Source of the DNA: Mycobacterium sp. SVM_VP21
GTDB lineage: Bacteria > Actinomycetota > Actinomycetes > Mycobacteriales > Mycobacteriaceae
Direction: 5' to 3'
NCBI GenBank assembly: GCA_024758765.1
Contig: CP101406.1
Coordinates: 3,286,001 to 3,350,000 of the forward strand
DNA length: 64,000 bases
Part shown: positions 30,792 through 39,293 of the stretch, in pieces
Layout of the letters: each line of letters begins with the position of its first letter
Position numbering within the stretch: the first letter of the stretch is position 1
The notes under the pieces: model-generated
The model's input: only the letters and a program-made list of their open reading frames with translations
The model's database searches: none
What the model was told of the DNA's origin: nothing
Made by a program: the position numbers and the translations under genes

Positions 30792-31376
30792 TCAGTATTT
30801 GTAGTGCGGGGCCAGCTGGTGGGCGCGCATCAGGTTCTCGGTGGGGCAGTCCACATCCGGGTTGGAGTACACCGGCGAGTAGTACAGCGACTGCTGGATC
30901 AACCCGTAGCTGGTCTTGAACGCCACCATGCAGGAGAACCACCACCGGTTGTTCCACTCGGTGGGCTTCATGACCCAGTACTGCGCCGCCCGGTGCCCGT
31001 TGATGTCCATCTCGATGGCGTCAGCCGGAATCGACTCGTCGTAGCTGCGCCACACGAACGTCTCGACGGCCATCTGGTAGTTGCCGGAGTCGAATTCGCA
31101 GCGCACACCCTCGACCGGCTTGGGCGGAGTGAATGCCAGGCCCAACTGTGCGATGACGTCGTAGGGGATGTCCTCGCAGGCGTCGAACGGACGCGGGTTG
31201 GTGATGTTGACCGCTTTGCTCGAGGTGGTCGGGGGTGCCAGCGGTATCGCGGTGGAACGCAATTGCACCGCGGACCCGCCGGCGACGTCGTGATTGGGGG
31301 GTGTCTGTTGCCAGACCATCACGACGGCCATCACCAGCGCTCCCAACGCGGTGATCAGACGCAGTTTGGTGAGCAT
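30792..31376 (-). CDS. DUF3558-like exported protein (Rv2799-like)
   Basis: 194 residues from ATG 31376, with AGAGGAG a few bases upstream. An N-terminal helix (LRLITALGALVMAVVMVW) anchors or exports the protein; unlike many DUF3558 members it has no lipobox Cys. The domain shows the DUF3558 pattern FDACEDIPYDVIAQLGL and GVRCEFDSGNYQ, with four Cys that could form two disulfides. It precedes the CocE-type hydrolase by four bases, so the two are an operon. Function unknown. Confidence 0.8.
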   Translation of the reverse strand: MLTKLRLITALGALVMAVVMVWQQTPPNHDVAGGSAVQLRSTAIPLAPPTTSSKAVNITNPRPFDACEDIPYDVIAQLGLAFTPPKPVEGVRCEFDSGNYQMAVETFVWRSYDESIPADAIEMDINGHRAAQYWVMKPTEWNNRWWFSCMVAFKTSYGLIQQSLYYSPVYSNPDVDCPTENLMRAHQLAPHYKY

Positions 31377-31448
31377 GACACTCCTCTTTTCCGCCCGGTG
31401 TTCTGCCGGGAGTGTACAAGTTGTGGCACCGGCCACTGCCCGGAAGGC

Positions 31449-31462
31449 GAGAACACGTTCTA
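31449..31462. promoter_or_regulatory. KstR-like palindrome between divergent genes
   Basis: GAGAACACGTTCTA fits the mycobacterial KstR cholesterol-repressor motif (T-NN-AAC-NN-GTT-NN-A) at every fixed position except the first base. It lies 30 bp before the GTG of pptH and 73 bp before the divergent DUF3558 gene. A downstream CTATTAG could be a -10 box. Assignment to KstR is inference from the motif only. Confidence 0.4.
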
Positions 31463-31491
31463 ATTCTTCCTACCTATTAGGCTGAAGCCTC

Positions 31492-32457
31492 GTGACCACC
31501 CATGAGCGCAGGGCCGCAGATGGCCCAACTCTGTGGGCGATCTCTGACTTGCACACCGGCCACCTGGGCAATAAGCCGATCACCGAGGCGCTGCATCCGG
31601 TCACCGGTGACGACTGGCTGATCGTCGCCGGTGACGTGGCGGAGCGCACCGACGAGATCCGCTGGGCGCTGGATCTGCTGCGCAAGCGGTTCGCCAAGGT
31701 CATCTGGGTGCCCGGCAACCACGAGCTGTGGACCACCAACAAGGACCCGATGCAGGTGTTCGGCCGCTCGCGCTATGACTATCTGGTCGACATGTGCGAC
31801 CAAATGGGTGTCATCACCCCCGAGCACCCTTTTCCGGTCTGGACCGAGCAGGGCGGCCCGGCCACCATCGTGCCGATGTTCCTGCTCTACGACTACACGT
31901 TCCTTCCGGCCGGAGCGACGAGCAAGGCCGAAGGCCTGGCCATTGCACGGGAGAACAACGTGGTCGCCACCGACGAGTTCCTGCTGTCACCCGAGCCCTA
32001 CGGCACCCGCGACGCATGGTGCCGCGACCGGGTCGCGGTCACCCGCAAACGGCTCGAAGACCTCGACTGGATGACGCCGACCGTTCTGGTCAACCATTTC
32101 CCGATGGTGCGCCAGCCCTGCGACGCACTGTTTTATCCGGAGTTCTCGCTGTGGTGCGGCACCGTCGAAACCGCCGATTGGCACACGCGCTACAACGCGA
32201 CCTGTTCGGTTTACGGTCACCTGCACATCCCGCGCACCACGTTCTACGACGGCGTGCGCTTCGAAGAGGTCTCGGTGGGCTATCCGCGGGAGTGGCGCCG
32301 ACGCCAGCCGCACCGGTGGCTGCGCCAGATACTGCCCGAACCGTACTACCCGCCGGGGTACCTCAACGAGTTCGGCGGCCACTTCGCCATCACCGATGAG
32401 ATGCGTGAGGCCAGTGCGAAGTTCGCTGAACGGCTGCGCCAACGGCGGGCGCGATGA
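31492..32457 (+). CDS. pptH: Phosphopantetheinyl hydrolase (metallophosphoesterase)
   Basis: Calcineurin-like metallophosphoesterase. The M. tuberculosis orthologue Rv2795c removes 4'-phosphopantetheine from carrier proteins, opposing PptT. 321 residues with the complete dinuclear metal site: D19-x-H21 in SDLHTGH, GD at 47-48, GNHE at 75-78, H in VLVNHFPM, and GHLH in SVYGHLHIPR. The start is GTG 31492. The pptT start overlaps its stop (ATGA), so the two opposing enzymes are made together. Confidence 0.92.
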   Translation: MTTHERRAADGPTLWAISDLHTGHLGNKPITEALHPVTGDDWLIVAGDVAERTDEIRWALDLLRKRFAKVIWVPGNHELWTTNKDPMQVFGRSRYDYLVDMCDQMGVITPEHPFPVWTEQGGPATIVPMFLLYDYTFLPAGATSKAEGLAIARENNVVATDEFLLSPEPYGTRDAWCRDRVAVTRKRLEDLDWMTPTVLVNHFPMVRQPCDALFYPEFSLWCGTVETADWHTRYNATCSVYGHLHIPRTTFYDGVRFEEVSVGYPREWRRRQPHRWLRQILPEPYYPPGYLNEFGGHFAITDEMREASAKFAERLRQRRAR

Positions 32458-33113
32458 GCAAGCTGCTGGACAGGGTGCTTGTTGGGGCACCGGCGGGTTC
32501 GCTGGCCTGGGCCGAACGCTACGACGATCCGCCCGGACTGGCTCCGCTGCCCGAGGAAGAGCCGCTGGTTGCCCGTTCGGTTGCCAAGCGCCGCAATGAA
32601 TTCATCACCGCGCGCTACTGCGCCCGACTGGCATTGGAAGAGCTCGGGCAACCACCGGTCCCGATTCTCAAGGGGGAGAAGGGCGAGCCCACCTGGCCCG
32701 ATGGCGTAGTCGGCAGCCTGACGCACTGCGCGGGCTTCCGAGGCGCCGTGGTCGGCCGCAGCGGCGACGTGCGATCGGTGGGTATCGACGCCGAACCACA
32801 CGACGTGCTGCCCGACGGTGTGCTCAAAGCGGTCAGCCTGCCCGTCGAACGTGACGAACTCGCGGCGCTGCCGCAAGACTGGCATTGGGACCGAATCCTG
32901 TTCTGTGCCAAAGAAGCTACCTACAAGGTGTGGTTCCCGCTGACCAGGCGGTGGTTGGGCTTCGAAGATGCCCACATCAGCTTCGACGCCGACGGCAGCT
33001 TCGTCTCCCGCATCCTGATCGACCCCGCGGCGCTGGCCGGACCTCCGCTGACCGAGTTGCGCGGGCGGTGGTCGGTGGCGGGTGGCCTGGTGCTGACGGC
33101 GATTGTGCTGTGA
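32454..33113 (+). CDS. pptT: 4'-phosphopantetheinyl transferase PptT
   Basis: Sfp-type enzyme that loads coenzyme A-derived phosphopantetheine onto carrier proteins for mycolate, siderophore and polyketide-lipid synthesis; essential in M. tuberculosis. 219 residues. The magnesium-binding acids are D112 and E114 in GIDAEP and E154 in [10 protein letters not shown], with K158 catalytic. The N-terminal [18 protein letters not shown] contacts CoA. It overlaps pptH at the start and truB at the end. Confidence 0.96.
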   Translation: MSKLLDRVLVGAPAGSLAWAERYDDPPGLAPLPEEEPLVARSVAKRRNEFITARYCARLALEELGQPPVPILKGEKGEPTWPDGVVGSLTHCAGFRGAVVGRSGDVRSVGIDAEPHDVLPDGVLKAVSLPVERDELAALPQDWHWDRILFCAKEATYKVWFPLTRRWLGFEDAHISFDADGSFVSRILIDPAALAGPPLTELRGRWSVAGGLVLTAIVL

Positions 33114-34000
33114 GCACGCCCCCGCCCGCCGGCCTGGTGATCGTCGACAAGCCCGCCGGAATCACCAGCCACGACGTGGTATCGCGGTGCCGCAGGTTCT
33201 TCGGCACCCGCAAGGTCGGCCATGCCGGCACGTTGGACCCGATGGCCACCGGGGTGCTGGTGATCGGCATCGAACGGGCCACCAAGATTCTGGGGTTGTT
33301 GACCGCGTCGCAGAAGTCCTACGCCGCCACCATTCGGTTGGGACAGACCACCTCGACCGAGGACGCCGAAGGCGAGGTGCTGGAGACGACTTCGGCGGCG
33401 CACATCACCGACAGTCAGATCGCCGCGGCGATCGCCGGGCTGCGCGGCGACATCGCGCAGGTGCCCTCGGCGGTCAGCGCCATCAAGGTCGCCGGCAAAC
33501 GGTCCTATCAGTTGGCCCGAGAGGGCCACGTCGTCGAACTGCCCGCCCGGCCGGTGCGCATCGAGCGCTTCGAGCTGCTGGCCGTACGGCGCGACGGGCC
33601 ATTCGTCGACCTGGATGTCGAGGTGGACTGTTCGGCGGGAACCTACATCCGCGCACTGGCCCGTGATGTGGGCAGCGAGCTGGGCGTGGGCGGACACCTG
33701 ACCGCGTTGCGGCGCACCCGGGCTGGCAGCTTCGGGCTGGATCAGGCTCGCACCCTCGACGAACTGGGGGAGAGCCCACGACTGAGCTACAGCCTGGATG
33801 ACGCCTGCCTGCAGACCTTTCCGCGCCGGGACCTGACTGCCGACGAGGCGCTCGACGTCAGCCACGGCCGCCCGCTGACACCGGCGGGCATCGACGGGAT
33901 CTATGCGGCAACCGACGCCGACGACCGAGTGATCGCGCTACTGGAGGACTCGGGGAGACGGACCACGTCGGTCGTCGTCATCCGGCCGGCGACGCTATAG
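33110..34000 (+). CDS. truB: tRNA pseudouridine-55 synthase
   Basis: Makes pseudouridine 55 in the T loop of all tRNAs. 296 residues from GTG 33110 (GTGA overlap with the pptT stop). The catalytic aspartate is D43 in [30 protein letters not shown] and [17 protein letters not shown] are the other family signatures, and a C-terminal PUA-like region follows residue 230. Upstream in-frame codons lie inside pptT and are not part of the protein. Confidence 0.95.
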   Translation: MSTPPPAGLVIVDKPAGITSHDVVSRCRRFFGTRKVGHAGTLDPMATGVLVIGIERATKILGLLTASQKSYAATIRLGQTTSTEDAEGEVLETTSAAHITDSQIAAAIAGLRGDIAQVPSAVSAIKVAGKRSYQLAREGHVVELPARPVRIERFELLAVRRDGPFVDLDVEVDCSAGTYIRALARDVGSELGVGGHLTALRRTRAGSFGLDQARTLDELGESPRLSYSLDDACLQTFPRRDLTADEALDVSHGRPLTPAGIDGIYAATDADDRVIALLEDSGRRTTSVVVIRPATL

Positions 34001-34007
34001 TCCGCCG

Positions 34008-34985
34008 ATGGCCACCGAGGAACGCGAGATCACCGAGGCTGTCGATCTGTGCACCGCGTCCGGGTTGCTGAACCCAGCCGCCATCGGTTGGACTCGAACA
34101 CCGCTGCACCGTTGCAACCTGCGCGGCTGGGGCCGCACCAAGCGGTGGGAGTACTGGTGTTTGACGACGCCCACCCACCTGATCGCGATCACCGTCGCCG
34201 ACCTCGACTACCTCGGGGTGAGCAACGTCTTCTTCCTGGACTATTCCGGGCGTGAGGTGAGCCGCAGTTGTCTGCACCCGGGCGGGTGGGGGATAACGCT
34301 GCCGTCGAGCCTCGGCGACGGACCGGCCTCGGCTCGGGGCCTGGTCGCGATCGACCTCACCGCCGAGCCCGACGGCACCCGGATCCGGTTCTCCTGCAAG
34401 ACCTCTGCCGGCCCGATGACCGGCGACCTGTTCGTCGCCCTGCCGCCCGGGCACGAGACGCTGGCCGTGGTTGTGCCGTGGAGCGAGCGGCGGTTCCAGT
34501 ACACCGCCAAGCACACCGCGCGGCCGGCGTCGGGTGTCGTGCGGATCGGTGGCGACACCTACGACTTCGCCGGTGGGTGGGGCGTACTCGACCACGGCCG
34601 CGGGCGCTGGCCGGCCAACACCGTGTGGAACTGGGGCGCGGCCTCCGGACACACCGACGGCCACACGGTCGGCCTGCAATTGGGCGGCAAGTGGACGGTC
34701 GGCACGGCCAGCACCGAGAACGCGCTCTGCGTCGACGGCCGACTGACCAAGATCGGCGCCGAACTGGACTGGCACTACCCCGAATACACCGGTCCCTGGG
34801 AGATCCGCACGCCAGACTCCGACCAGGTGGAGCTGACCTTCACCCCGTTCCATCACCGATCACCGCTGCCGGGGACCCATCAATGCTTCGGACACTACGA
34901 CGGGCGAATCCGCACCGACGACGGCGCCAGTGTTGCCGTCGGCGGTCTGCTCGGCTGGGCCGAACAGGTGCACATGCTCTGGTGA
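34008..34985 (+). CDS. DUF2804 family protein
   Basis: 325-residue beta-rich cytosolic protein of the DUF2804 family. Typical features are a start with EITEAVDLCTASGLLNPAAIGW, then RWEYWCLTTPTHLIAITVADLDYLG, and the central GGWGVLDHGRGRWPANTVWNWG. Many aromatic residues suggest a lipocalin-like fold that may bind lipid, similar to AttH/CrtC-type proteins. The biochemical role is unknown. It follows truB by eight bases and may be in the same transcript. Confidence 0.82.
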   Translation: MATEEREITEAVDLCTASGLLNPAAIGWTRTPLHRCNLRGWGRTKRWEYWCLTTPTHLIAITVADLDYLGVSNVFFLDYSGREVSRSCLHPGGWGITLPSSLGDGPASARGLVAIDLTAEPDGTRIRFSCKTSAGPMTGDLFVALPPGHETLAVVVPWSERRFQYTAKHTARPASGVVRIGGDTYDFAGGWGVLDHGRGRWPANTVWNWGAASGHTDGHTVGLQLGGKWTVGTASTENALCVDGRLTKIGAELDWHYPEYTGPWEIRTPDSDQVELTFTPFHHRSPLPGTHQCFGHYDGRIRTDDGASVAVGGLLGWAEQVHMLW

Positions 34986-35001
34986 GCGCAGCTCCGGATA
35001 A

Positions 35002-35027
35002 TTACATGCCAACGAGAACGTATGTAA
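35002..35027. promoter_or_regulatory. Inverted repeat upstream of tetR
   Basis: TTACAT (35002-35007) and ATGTAA (35022-35027) are inverted around a 14-base spacer in the 105 bp gap before the TetR gene, which also contains ACGT twice. It is a reasonable autoregulatory operator for the TetR protein encoded next, but only position and symmetry support this. Confidence 0.35.
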
Positions 35028-35090
35028 ACGTGTCCCCGCACAGTTATGCTGACGCGCGAGTTGCGTTTCGAAACTGGTGGAGGTGGCGGC

Positions 35091-35726
35091 ATGGCTGCGA
35101 GCAGTAGTGCGCCTGCGGCGCGGCGCACCCAGGCCGAGCGCAGCGCCGCCATGCGCACCCGCCTGCTCGACGCCACCATCGAATGCCTGGTGAGCTACGG
35201 CTACTCCGGCACCACGACGCCGCGTATCGCCGAACTGGCCGGCGTGACCCGGGGTGCCCAGATCCACCATTTCCGGTCAAAAGAAGACCTCGTCGTCGCC
35301 GCCGTCGAGCATCTGGCCCAGCAGCGCACCCGGGCCGCCATTCGGGAGCTCGGTCAGGTCCGATCCATTCCGGACCCGGTAGCAACGGCCCTGGACTTCC
35401 TCTGGGAGGCCCACCAAGGGCCGATGTTCATTGCCACCGTGGAACTCTGGGTCGCCGCCCGCACCGACCGGGTCCTCGCGCAGCACATCGAACGGGTGGA
35501 AGCCGTCGTCAACGGGACCCTGGTCGCCGCGATCGCCCAGTTGATGCCCGGGCACCCGGCGCAGAAGGAGATTCGCAACGTCGTCTACACCGCGATGGAC
35601 GCGCTGCGCGGCATCCTGGTGTCGAACTTCGTCGACGACGATCCGCAGCGGGCCCGGCGGCGCTGGGATCGCGCCTGCGTGCACCTGCGTCAGGTCGCCG
35701 CCGGCGTTTTGCCGCAATCCGACTGA
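35091..35726 (+). CDS. TetR/AcrR family transcriptional regulator
   Basis: 211 residues from ATG 35091, preceded by GGTGGAGGTGG. The helix-turn-helix lies at about 17-62 (RTRLLDATIECLVSYGYSGT, then ELAGVTRGAQIHHFRSKEDL). The ligand-binding helices follow, with WEAHQGPMFIATVELWVAARTD. In this family such proteins respond to acyl-CoA or small hydrophobic ligands. It lies 116 bp ahead of the ltp1 operon on the same strand, the natural target. Confidence 0.88.
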   Translation: MAASSSAPAARRTQAERSAAMRTRLLDATIECLVSYGYSGTTTPRIAELAGVTRGAQIHHFRSKEDLVVAAVEHLAQQRTRAAIRELGQVRSIPDPVATALDFLWEAHQGPMFIATVELWVAARTDRVLAQHIERVEAVVNGTLVAAIAQLMPGHPAQKEIRNVVYTAMDALRGILVSNFVDDDPQRARRRWDRACVHLRQVAAGVLPQSD

Positions 35727-35842
35727 TTTCGCAGGCCGCCAACAACCCACACTTTCGCGCTCTGGCGCCCCTTCGCGGACCCTTGTAAAGATGCAATCAG
35801 GTCTGTATGTTTCTAGCCACTGGTCGGATGTGAAAGGGAACC

Positions 35843-37048
35843 ATGGCGAACAAGGTGTATGTGATCGGCGTCGGAATGACGAAGTTCGAGAAGCCGGGCC
35901 AGCGACGGGGCGACGACGGTTCGGCTTGGGACTACCCGGACATGGCCCGAGAATCCGGCACCAAGGCACTCGCCGATGCCGGGATCGACTACCGCGAGGT
36001 GGAACAGGGCTACGTCGGTTACGTCTATGGCGAGTCCACCTCCGGGCAGCGGGCGCTCTATGAGTTGGGACTGACCGGGATCCCGGTCGTCAACGTCAAC
36101 AACAACTGTTCGACCGGGTCGACCGCGCTCTACCTTGCCGCCCAGGCGATCCGGGGCGGGCTGGCCGACTGCACCATTGCGCTGGGCTTCGAGAAGATGA
36201 AGCCCGGCTCGCTGGGGTCCACCTATGACGACCGCGCCCAGCCGATGGAAAAGCATGTGCTCGCGCTGGCCGAGATCTCTGAGGTGCTGTTCCCGGTGGC
36301 GCCGTGGATGTTCGGCGCTGCCGGCCGCGAACACATCAAGCAACACGGCTCCACCGCCGAGCATTTCGCCAAGATCGGCTACAAGAACCACAAGCATTCG
36401 GTCAACAACCCCTACGCCCAATTTCAAGACGAATACAGCCTCGACGACATCCTGGGCTCGCGGATGATCTACGACCCGCTGACCAAGCTCCAGTGCTCGC
36501 CGACCTCGGACGGTTCGGGGGCGGCGATCCTGGCCAGCGAGGCGTTCGTCGACAAGCACGGCCTGGCTGGACGGGCGGTCGAAATCGTCGGGCAGGCGAT
36601 GACCACCGACTTCGGCTCCACCTTCGACGGCTCCGCCAAGAACCTGATCGGCTACGACATGAATGTGCAAGCCGCGCAACGTGTCTACCAGCAGTCCGGC
36701 CTGGGGCCGGAAGACTTCCAGGTGATCGAACTGCACGACTGCTTCTCCGCCAACGAGCTGCTGCTCTACGAAGCGCTGGGCCTGTGCGCCGAGGGTGACG
36801 CGCCCAGGCTGATCGACGACGGCGACACCACCTACGGCGGGCGCTGGGTGGTCAACCCGTCCGGCGGCCTGATCTCCAAGGGGCATCCGCTGGGGGCCAC
36901 CGGGTTGGCGCAGTGCTCCGAGCTGACCTGGCAGCTGCGCGGTGACGCCGACAAGCGTCAGGTGCCGGGCGTCACCGCTGCCCTGCAACACAACATCGGC
37001 CTCGGCGGCGCCGCCGTGGTCACCGCCTACCAGCGCGCCGAGCGCTAA
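35843..37048 (+). CDS. ltp1: Lipid-transfer/thiolase-like protein Ltp1
   Basis: Thiolase-superfamily protein of the SCP-x/Ltp group; such proteins cleave beta-keto- or beta-hydroxy-acyl-CoA of sterol side chains. 401 residues. Catalytic elements are C89 in [10 protein letters not shown]298 and C300 in [11 protein letters not shown]348 in KGHPLGATG, and QHNIGLGG near the C-terminus. The start is ATG 35843, with AAAGGGA upstream. First gene of a beta-oxidation-like operon; matches Rv2790c. The DUF35 partner that aldolase-type Ltps need is not in this operon. Confidence 0.92.
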   Translation: MANKVYVIGVGMTKFEKPGQRRGDDGSAWDYPDMARESGTKALADAGIDYREVEQGYVGYVYGESTSGQRALYELGLTGIPVVNVNNNCSTGSTALYLAAQAIRGGLADCTIALGFEKMKPGSLGSTYDDRAQPMEKHVLALAEISEVLFPVAPWMFGAAGREHIKQHGSTAEHFAKIGYKNHKHSVNNPYAQFQDEYSLDDILGSRMIYDPLTKLQCSPTSDGSGAAILASEAFVDKHGLAGRAVEIVGQAMTTDFGSTFDGSAKNLIGYDMNVQAAQRVYQQSGLGPEDFQVIELHDCFSANELLLYEALGLCAEGDAPRLIDDGDTTYGGRWVVNPSGGLISKGHPLGATGLAQCSELTWQLRGDADKRQVPGVTAALQHNIGLGGAAVVTAYQRAER

Positions 37049-37075
37049 ACCGTCGACAACCGAGGAGAACACGTC

Positions 37076-37527
37076 ATGGGACACATCGAAGCCACCAAAA
37101 GCCTGGCCGTCAGCCCGAACGCGCTGTGGGACACCATCAGCGACCTGTCCAGCTGGGACAAGTGGTTCACCATCCACGAGAAGTGGCTCACCGAGCCGCC
37201 CGCGGCCTTGGCGCCGGGTTCGACGTTGACGGCCAAGATCGTCATGCTCGGGATGGCGAACAAGATCGAATGGACCGTCGAGAAGGTCATTGATAAGGAC
37301 GGGTACCCACCAGCCTGACGCTGTCGGGCACCGGCATGGCGGGCGTGAAGTGCCGCTTCGACTTCACCGCCACGCCCGACGGCGACGGCTCCCAATTCAG
37401 CGTGGCCGGCGACTTCGAGGGCGCACTGATCAAGGGTGCGCTGGGCAAGGCGGTCGAGAAGGACGGTGCCAAGCAACTCGATAAGACCCTCGCCCAGCTC
37501 GAGGCGCTGGCCGCGTCGGCGGTCTGA
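37076..37527 (+). pseudogene. SRPBCC family gene with an apparent one-base frameshift
   Basis: The N-terminal half (37076-37318) reads a SRPBCC/polyketide-cyclase-like start (MGHIEATKSLAVSPNALWDT, then ISDLSSWDKWF), but runs into TGA after VIDKDGYPPA. The next frame continues the same family without a gap (SLTLSGTGMAGVKCRFDF, ending LAQLEALAASAV at 37527). Restoring one base near 37302-37308 gives a normal protein of about 150 residues. Either the gene has recently died or the sequence has a one-base error. These proteins have a hydrophobic ligand cavity; its place between ltp1 and the MaoC gene suggests acyl-lipid binding. Confidence 0.75.
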
Positions 37528-37538
37528 GGCGGCCGGAG

Positions 37539-38405
37539 ATGGACGACGATCTGGCATTCGACGATGCCGGGCTGGACAAGTGGAGCGATGAGGACCGCTT
37601 CGAGGTCACCCGGGAGCGGATCGTCGAGTACGCCGAGGCGACCAACGACCCGATCGCCGCGCACCGCAGCGGCGACCTCGCACCGCCGGTGTTTGCGATC
37701 GTGCCGGTGTTCGAGTCACTGCTGGTTCCAGCCGTGGAGGTGGCACCGGTCGAGCTGATCCCGCGGGTGGTGCACGGCGAGCAGGACTTCTGGTTCCACC
37801 GACCCATCCGACCGGGAGACAAGCTGATCTCCCGAGGCAAGATGATCGGCTACGAAGGACTGGAGAAGGGCACCCGCGCGGCGATTCTGCTCGAATGCCG
37901 CACCGAGGAAGGCGAACTGGTCAACGAGCAGTATGTGACCTGTTTCTTCCGCGGACACAATGCGGGCAAACGGATCGGCGAACTCAGCCCTGGACACAAG
38001 TTCGACGACGCACTGCGCGAGCAGGCGCCGGTGGCCAAGGTCGTCCAGCACGTCGACCACGACCAGACGTTCCGCTACGGGCCGGCCGCGGGTGATCCGA
38101 TGCCGATCCACCTGGACGAGGAAGTCGCCCGCGATGCCGGACTGCCCGGGATCATCGCGCATGGCCTGTGCACCATGGCGTTCACGTCCTGGGCGGTGCT
38201 CACCGAGGTGGCCGGCTCCGACGTCAGCCGGCTACGGCGGTTGGCAGTGCGGTTCTCCAAGATGGTGCTGCCCGGCGACGACCTGGAGACCCGGATCTGG
38301 ACCAGCGGTCGCGGCGACGGCGCCACGACGTACGCATTCGAGACCGCGCGCGTAGGCGCCGGCGAAATGGCGATCACCGACGGCTTGGCCGTCATCGCCG
38401 ACTAA
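37539..38405 (+). CDS. MaoC-type (R)-hydratase, double hot-dog
   Basis: 288-residue enoyl-CoA hydratase 2-like protein with two hot-dog halves. The N-terminal half (about 20-145) is the substrate-binding MaoC_dehydrat-N type. The C-terminal half carries the hydratase-2 motif with D186 and H191 in DPMPIHLDEEVARDAGLPG, then IAHGL. It hydrates trans-2-enoyl-CoA to the (R)-3-hydroxy form, which the next gene's dehydrogenase can oxidise. It lies within the ltp1 operon, 11 bp after the frameshifted gene. Confidence 0.88.
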   Translation: MDDDLAFDDAGLDKWSDEDRFEVTRERIVEYAEATNDPIAAHRSGDLAPPVFAIVPVFESLLVPAVEVAPVELIPRVVHGEQDFWFHRPIRPGDKLISRGKMIGYEGLEKGTRAAILLECRTEEGELVNEQYVTCFFRGHNAGKRIGELSPGHKFDDALREQAPVAKVVQHVDHDQTFRYGPAAGDPMPIHLDEEVARDAGLPGIIAHGLCTMAFTSWAVLTEVAGSDVSRLRRLAVRFSKMVLPGDDLETRIWTSGRGDGATTYAFETARVGAGEMAITDGLAVIAD

Positions 38406-38423
38406 GACAACAAGGAGTCATAC

Positions 38424-39293
38424 GTGGGTGCATTGGAAGGCCGGGTCGCGGTGATCACCGGCGCCGGACGCGGTATCGGGCGCGAACACGCCCTGCTGTT
38501 CGCGGCCGAAGGGGCTGCGGTGGTGGTCAACGACCTGGGTGGAAGCAACGCCGGCGAGGGTGCCGACACCACCACCGCGCAGCAGGTCGTCGACGAGATC
38601 GTGGCGGCCGGCGGGCGCGCGGTGGCCAACACCGACAGCGTCTCCGACTGGAACGCCGCGCAGCGGCTTGTCCAGCAGGCCATCGACGAGTTCGGCCGGT
38701 TGGATGTGTTGGTCAACAACGCCGGAATCCTGCGGGACGCGTTCATCCCCGGCATGGAAGAGGCACAGTGGGATGCCGTGGTCGCGGTACACCTCAAGGG
38801 CCACTTCGCGATGCTGCACCACGCCGCGGCGTATTGGAAGGCGCAGTCCAAGGCAGGGGAGCAGCCCAACGCCGCGGTGATCAACACCGCCTCCGGGTCC
38901 GGGGTCACGCTGCCCAACGCCGGTCAGGCGAACTACGGCGCGGCCAAGGCCGGAATCGCCGCACTGACGCTGATCGCCGCCGAGGAGTTGGACCGCTATG
39001 GGGTGCGGGTCAACGCGATCGCCCCCATCGCCCGCACGCGACTCACCTTGGCGACTCCCGGCATGGGCGCACTGATGGCCGAGCCGGAGGACGGGGAGTT
39101 GGACCTGTTCAGCCCGGCCAACATCTCGCCGCTGGTGGCCTATCTGGCCACCGAAAAGTGTCCGATCACCGGCGCGGTGTATGCGGTGCAGGGTGGTGCC
39201 ATCTCGCGGCTGGCCGGCTGGCACGACACCGACACCATTGAGACCGATGGGATCTGGCAGATCGACGACATCGCTGAGAGGTTGCCCCAATGA
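38424..39293 (+). CDS. SDR-family 3-hydroxyacyl-CoA dehydrogenase-like
   Basis: 289-residue NAD(P)-dependent short-chain dehydrogenase of the peroxisomal multifunctional-enzyme (HSD17B4) type, matching the (R)-specific hydratase before it. The cofactor motif TGAGRGIG is at 12-19 and NNAG at 98-101. The catalytic Ser is in NTASGSG (157 or 159), with Y171 and K175 in YGAAKAG. The start is GTG 38424 with AAGGAG upstream. The stop overlaps the start of fadE21. Confidence 0.9.
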   Translation: MGALEGRVAVITGAGRGIGREHALLFAAEGAAVVVNDLGGSNAGEGADTTTAQQVVDEIVAAGGRAVANTDSVSDWNAAQRLVQQAIDEFGRLDVLVNNAGILRDAFIPGMEEAQWDAVVAVHLKGHFAMLHHAAAYWKAQSKAGEQPNAAVINTASGSGVTLPNAGQANYGAAKAGIAALTLIAAEELDRYGVRVNAIAPIARTRLTLATPGMGALMAEPEDGELDLFSPANISPLVAYLATEKCPITGAVYAVQGGAISRLAGWHDTDTIETDGIWQIDDIAERLPQ

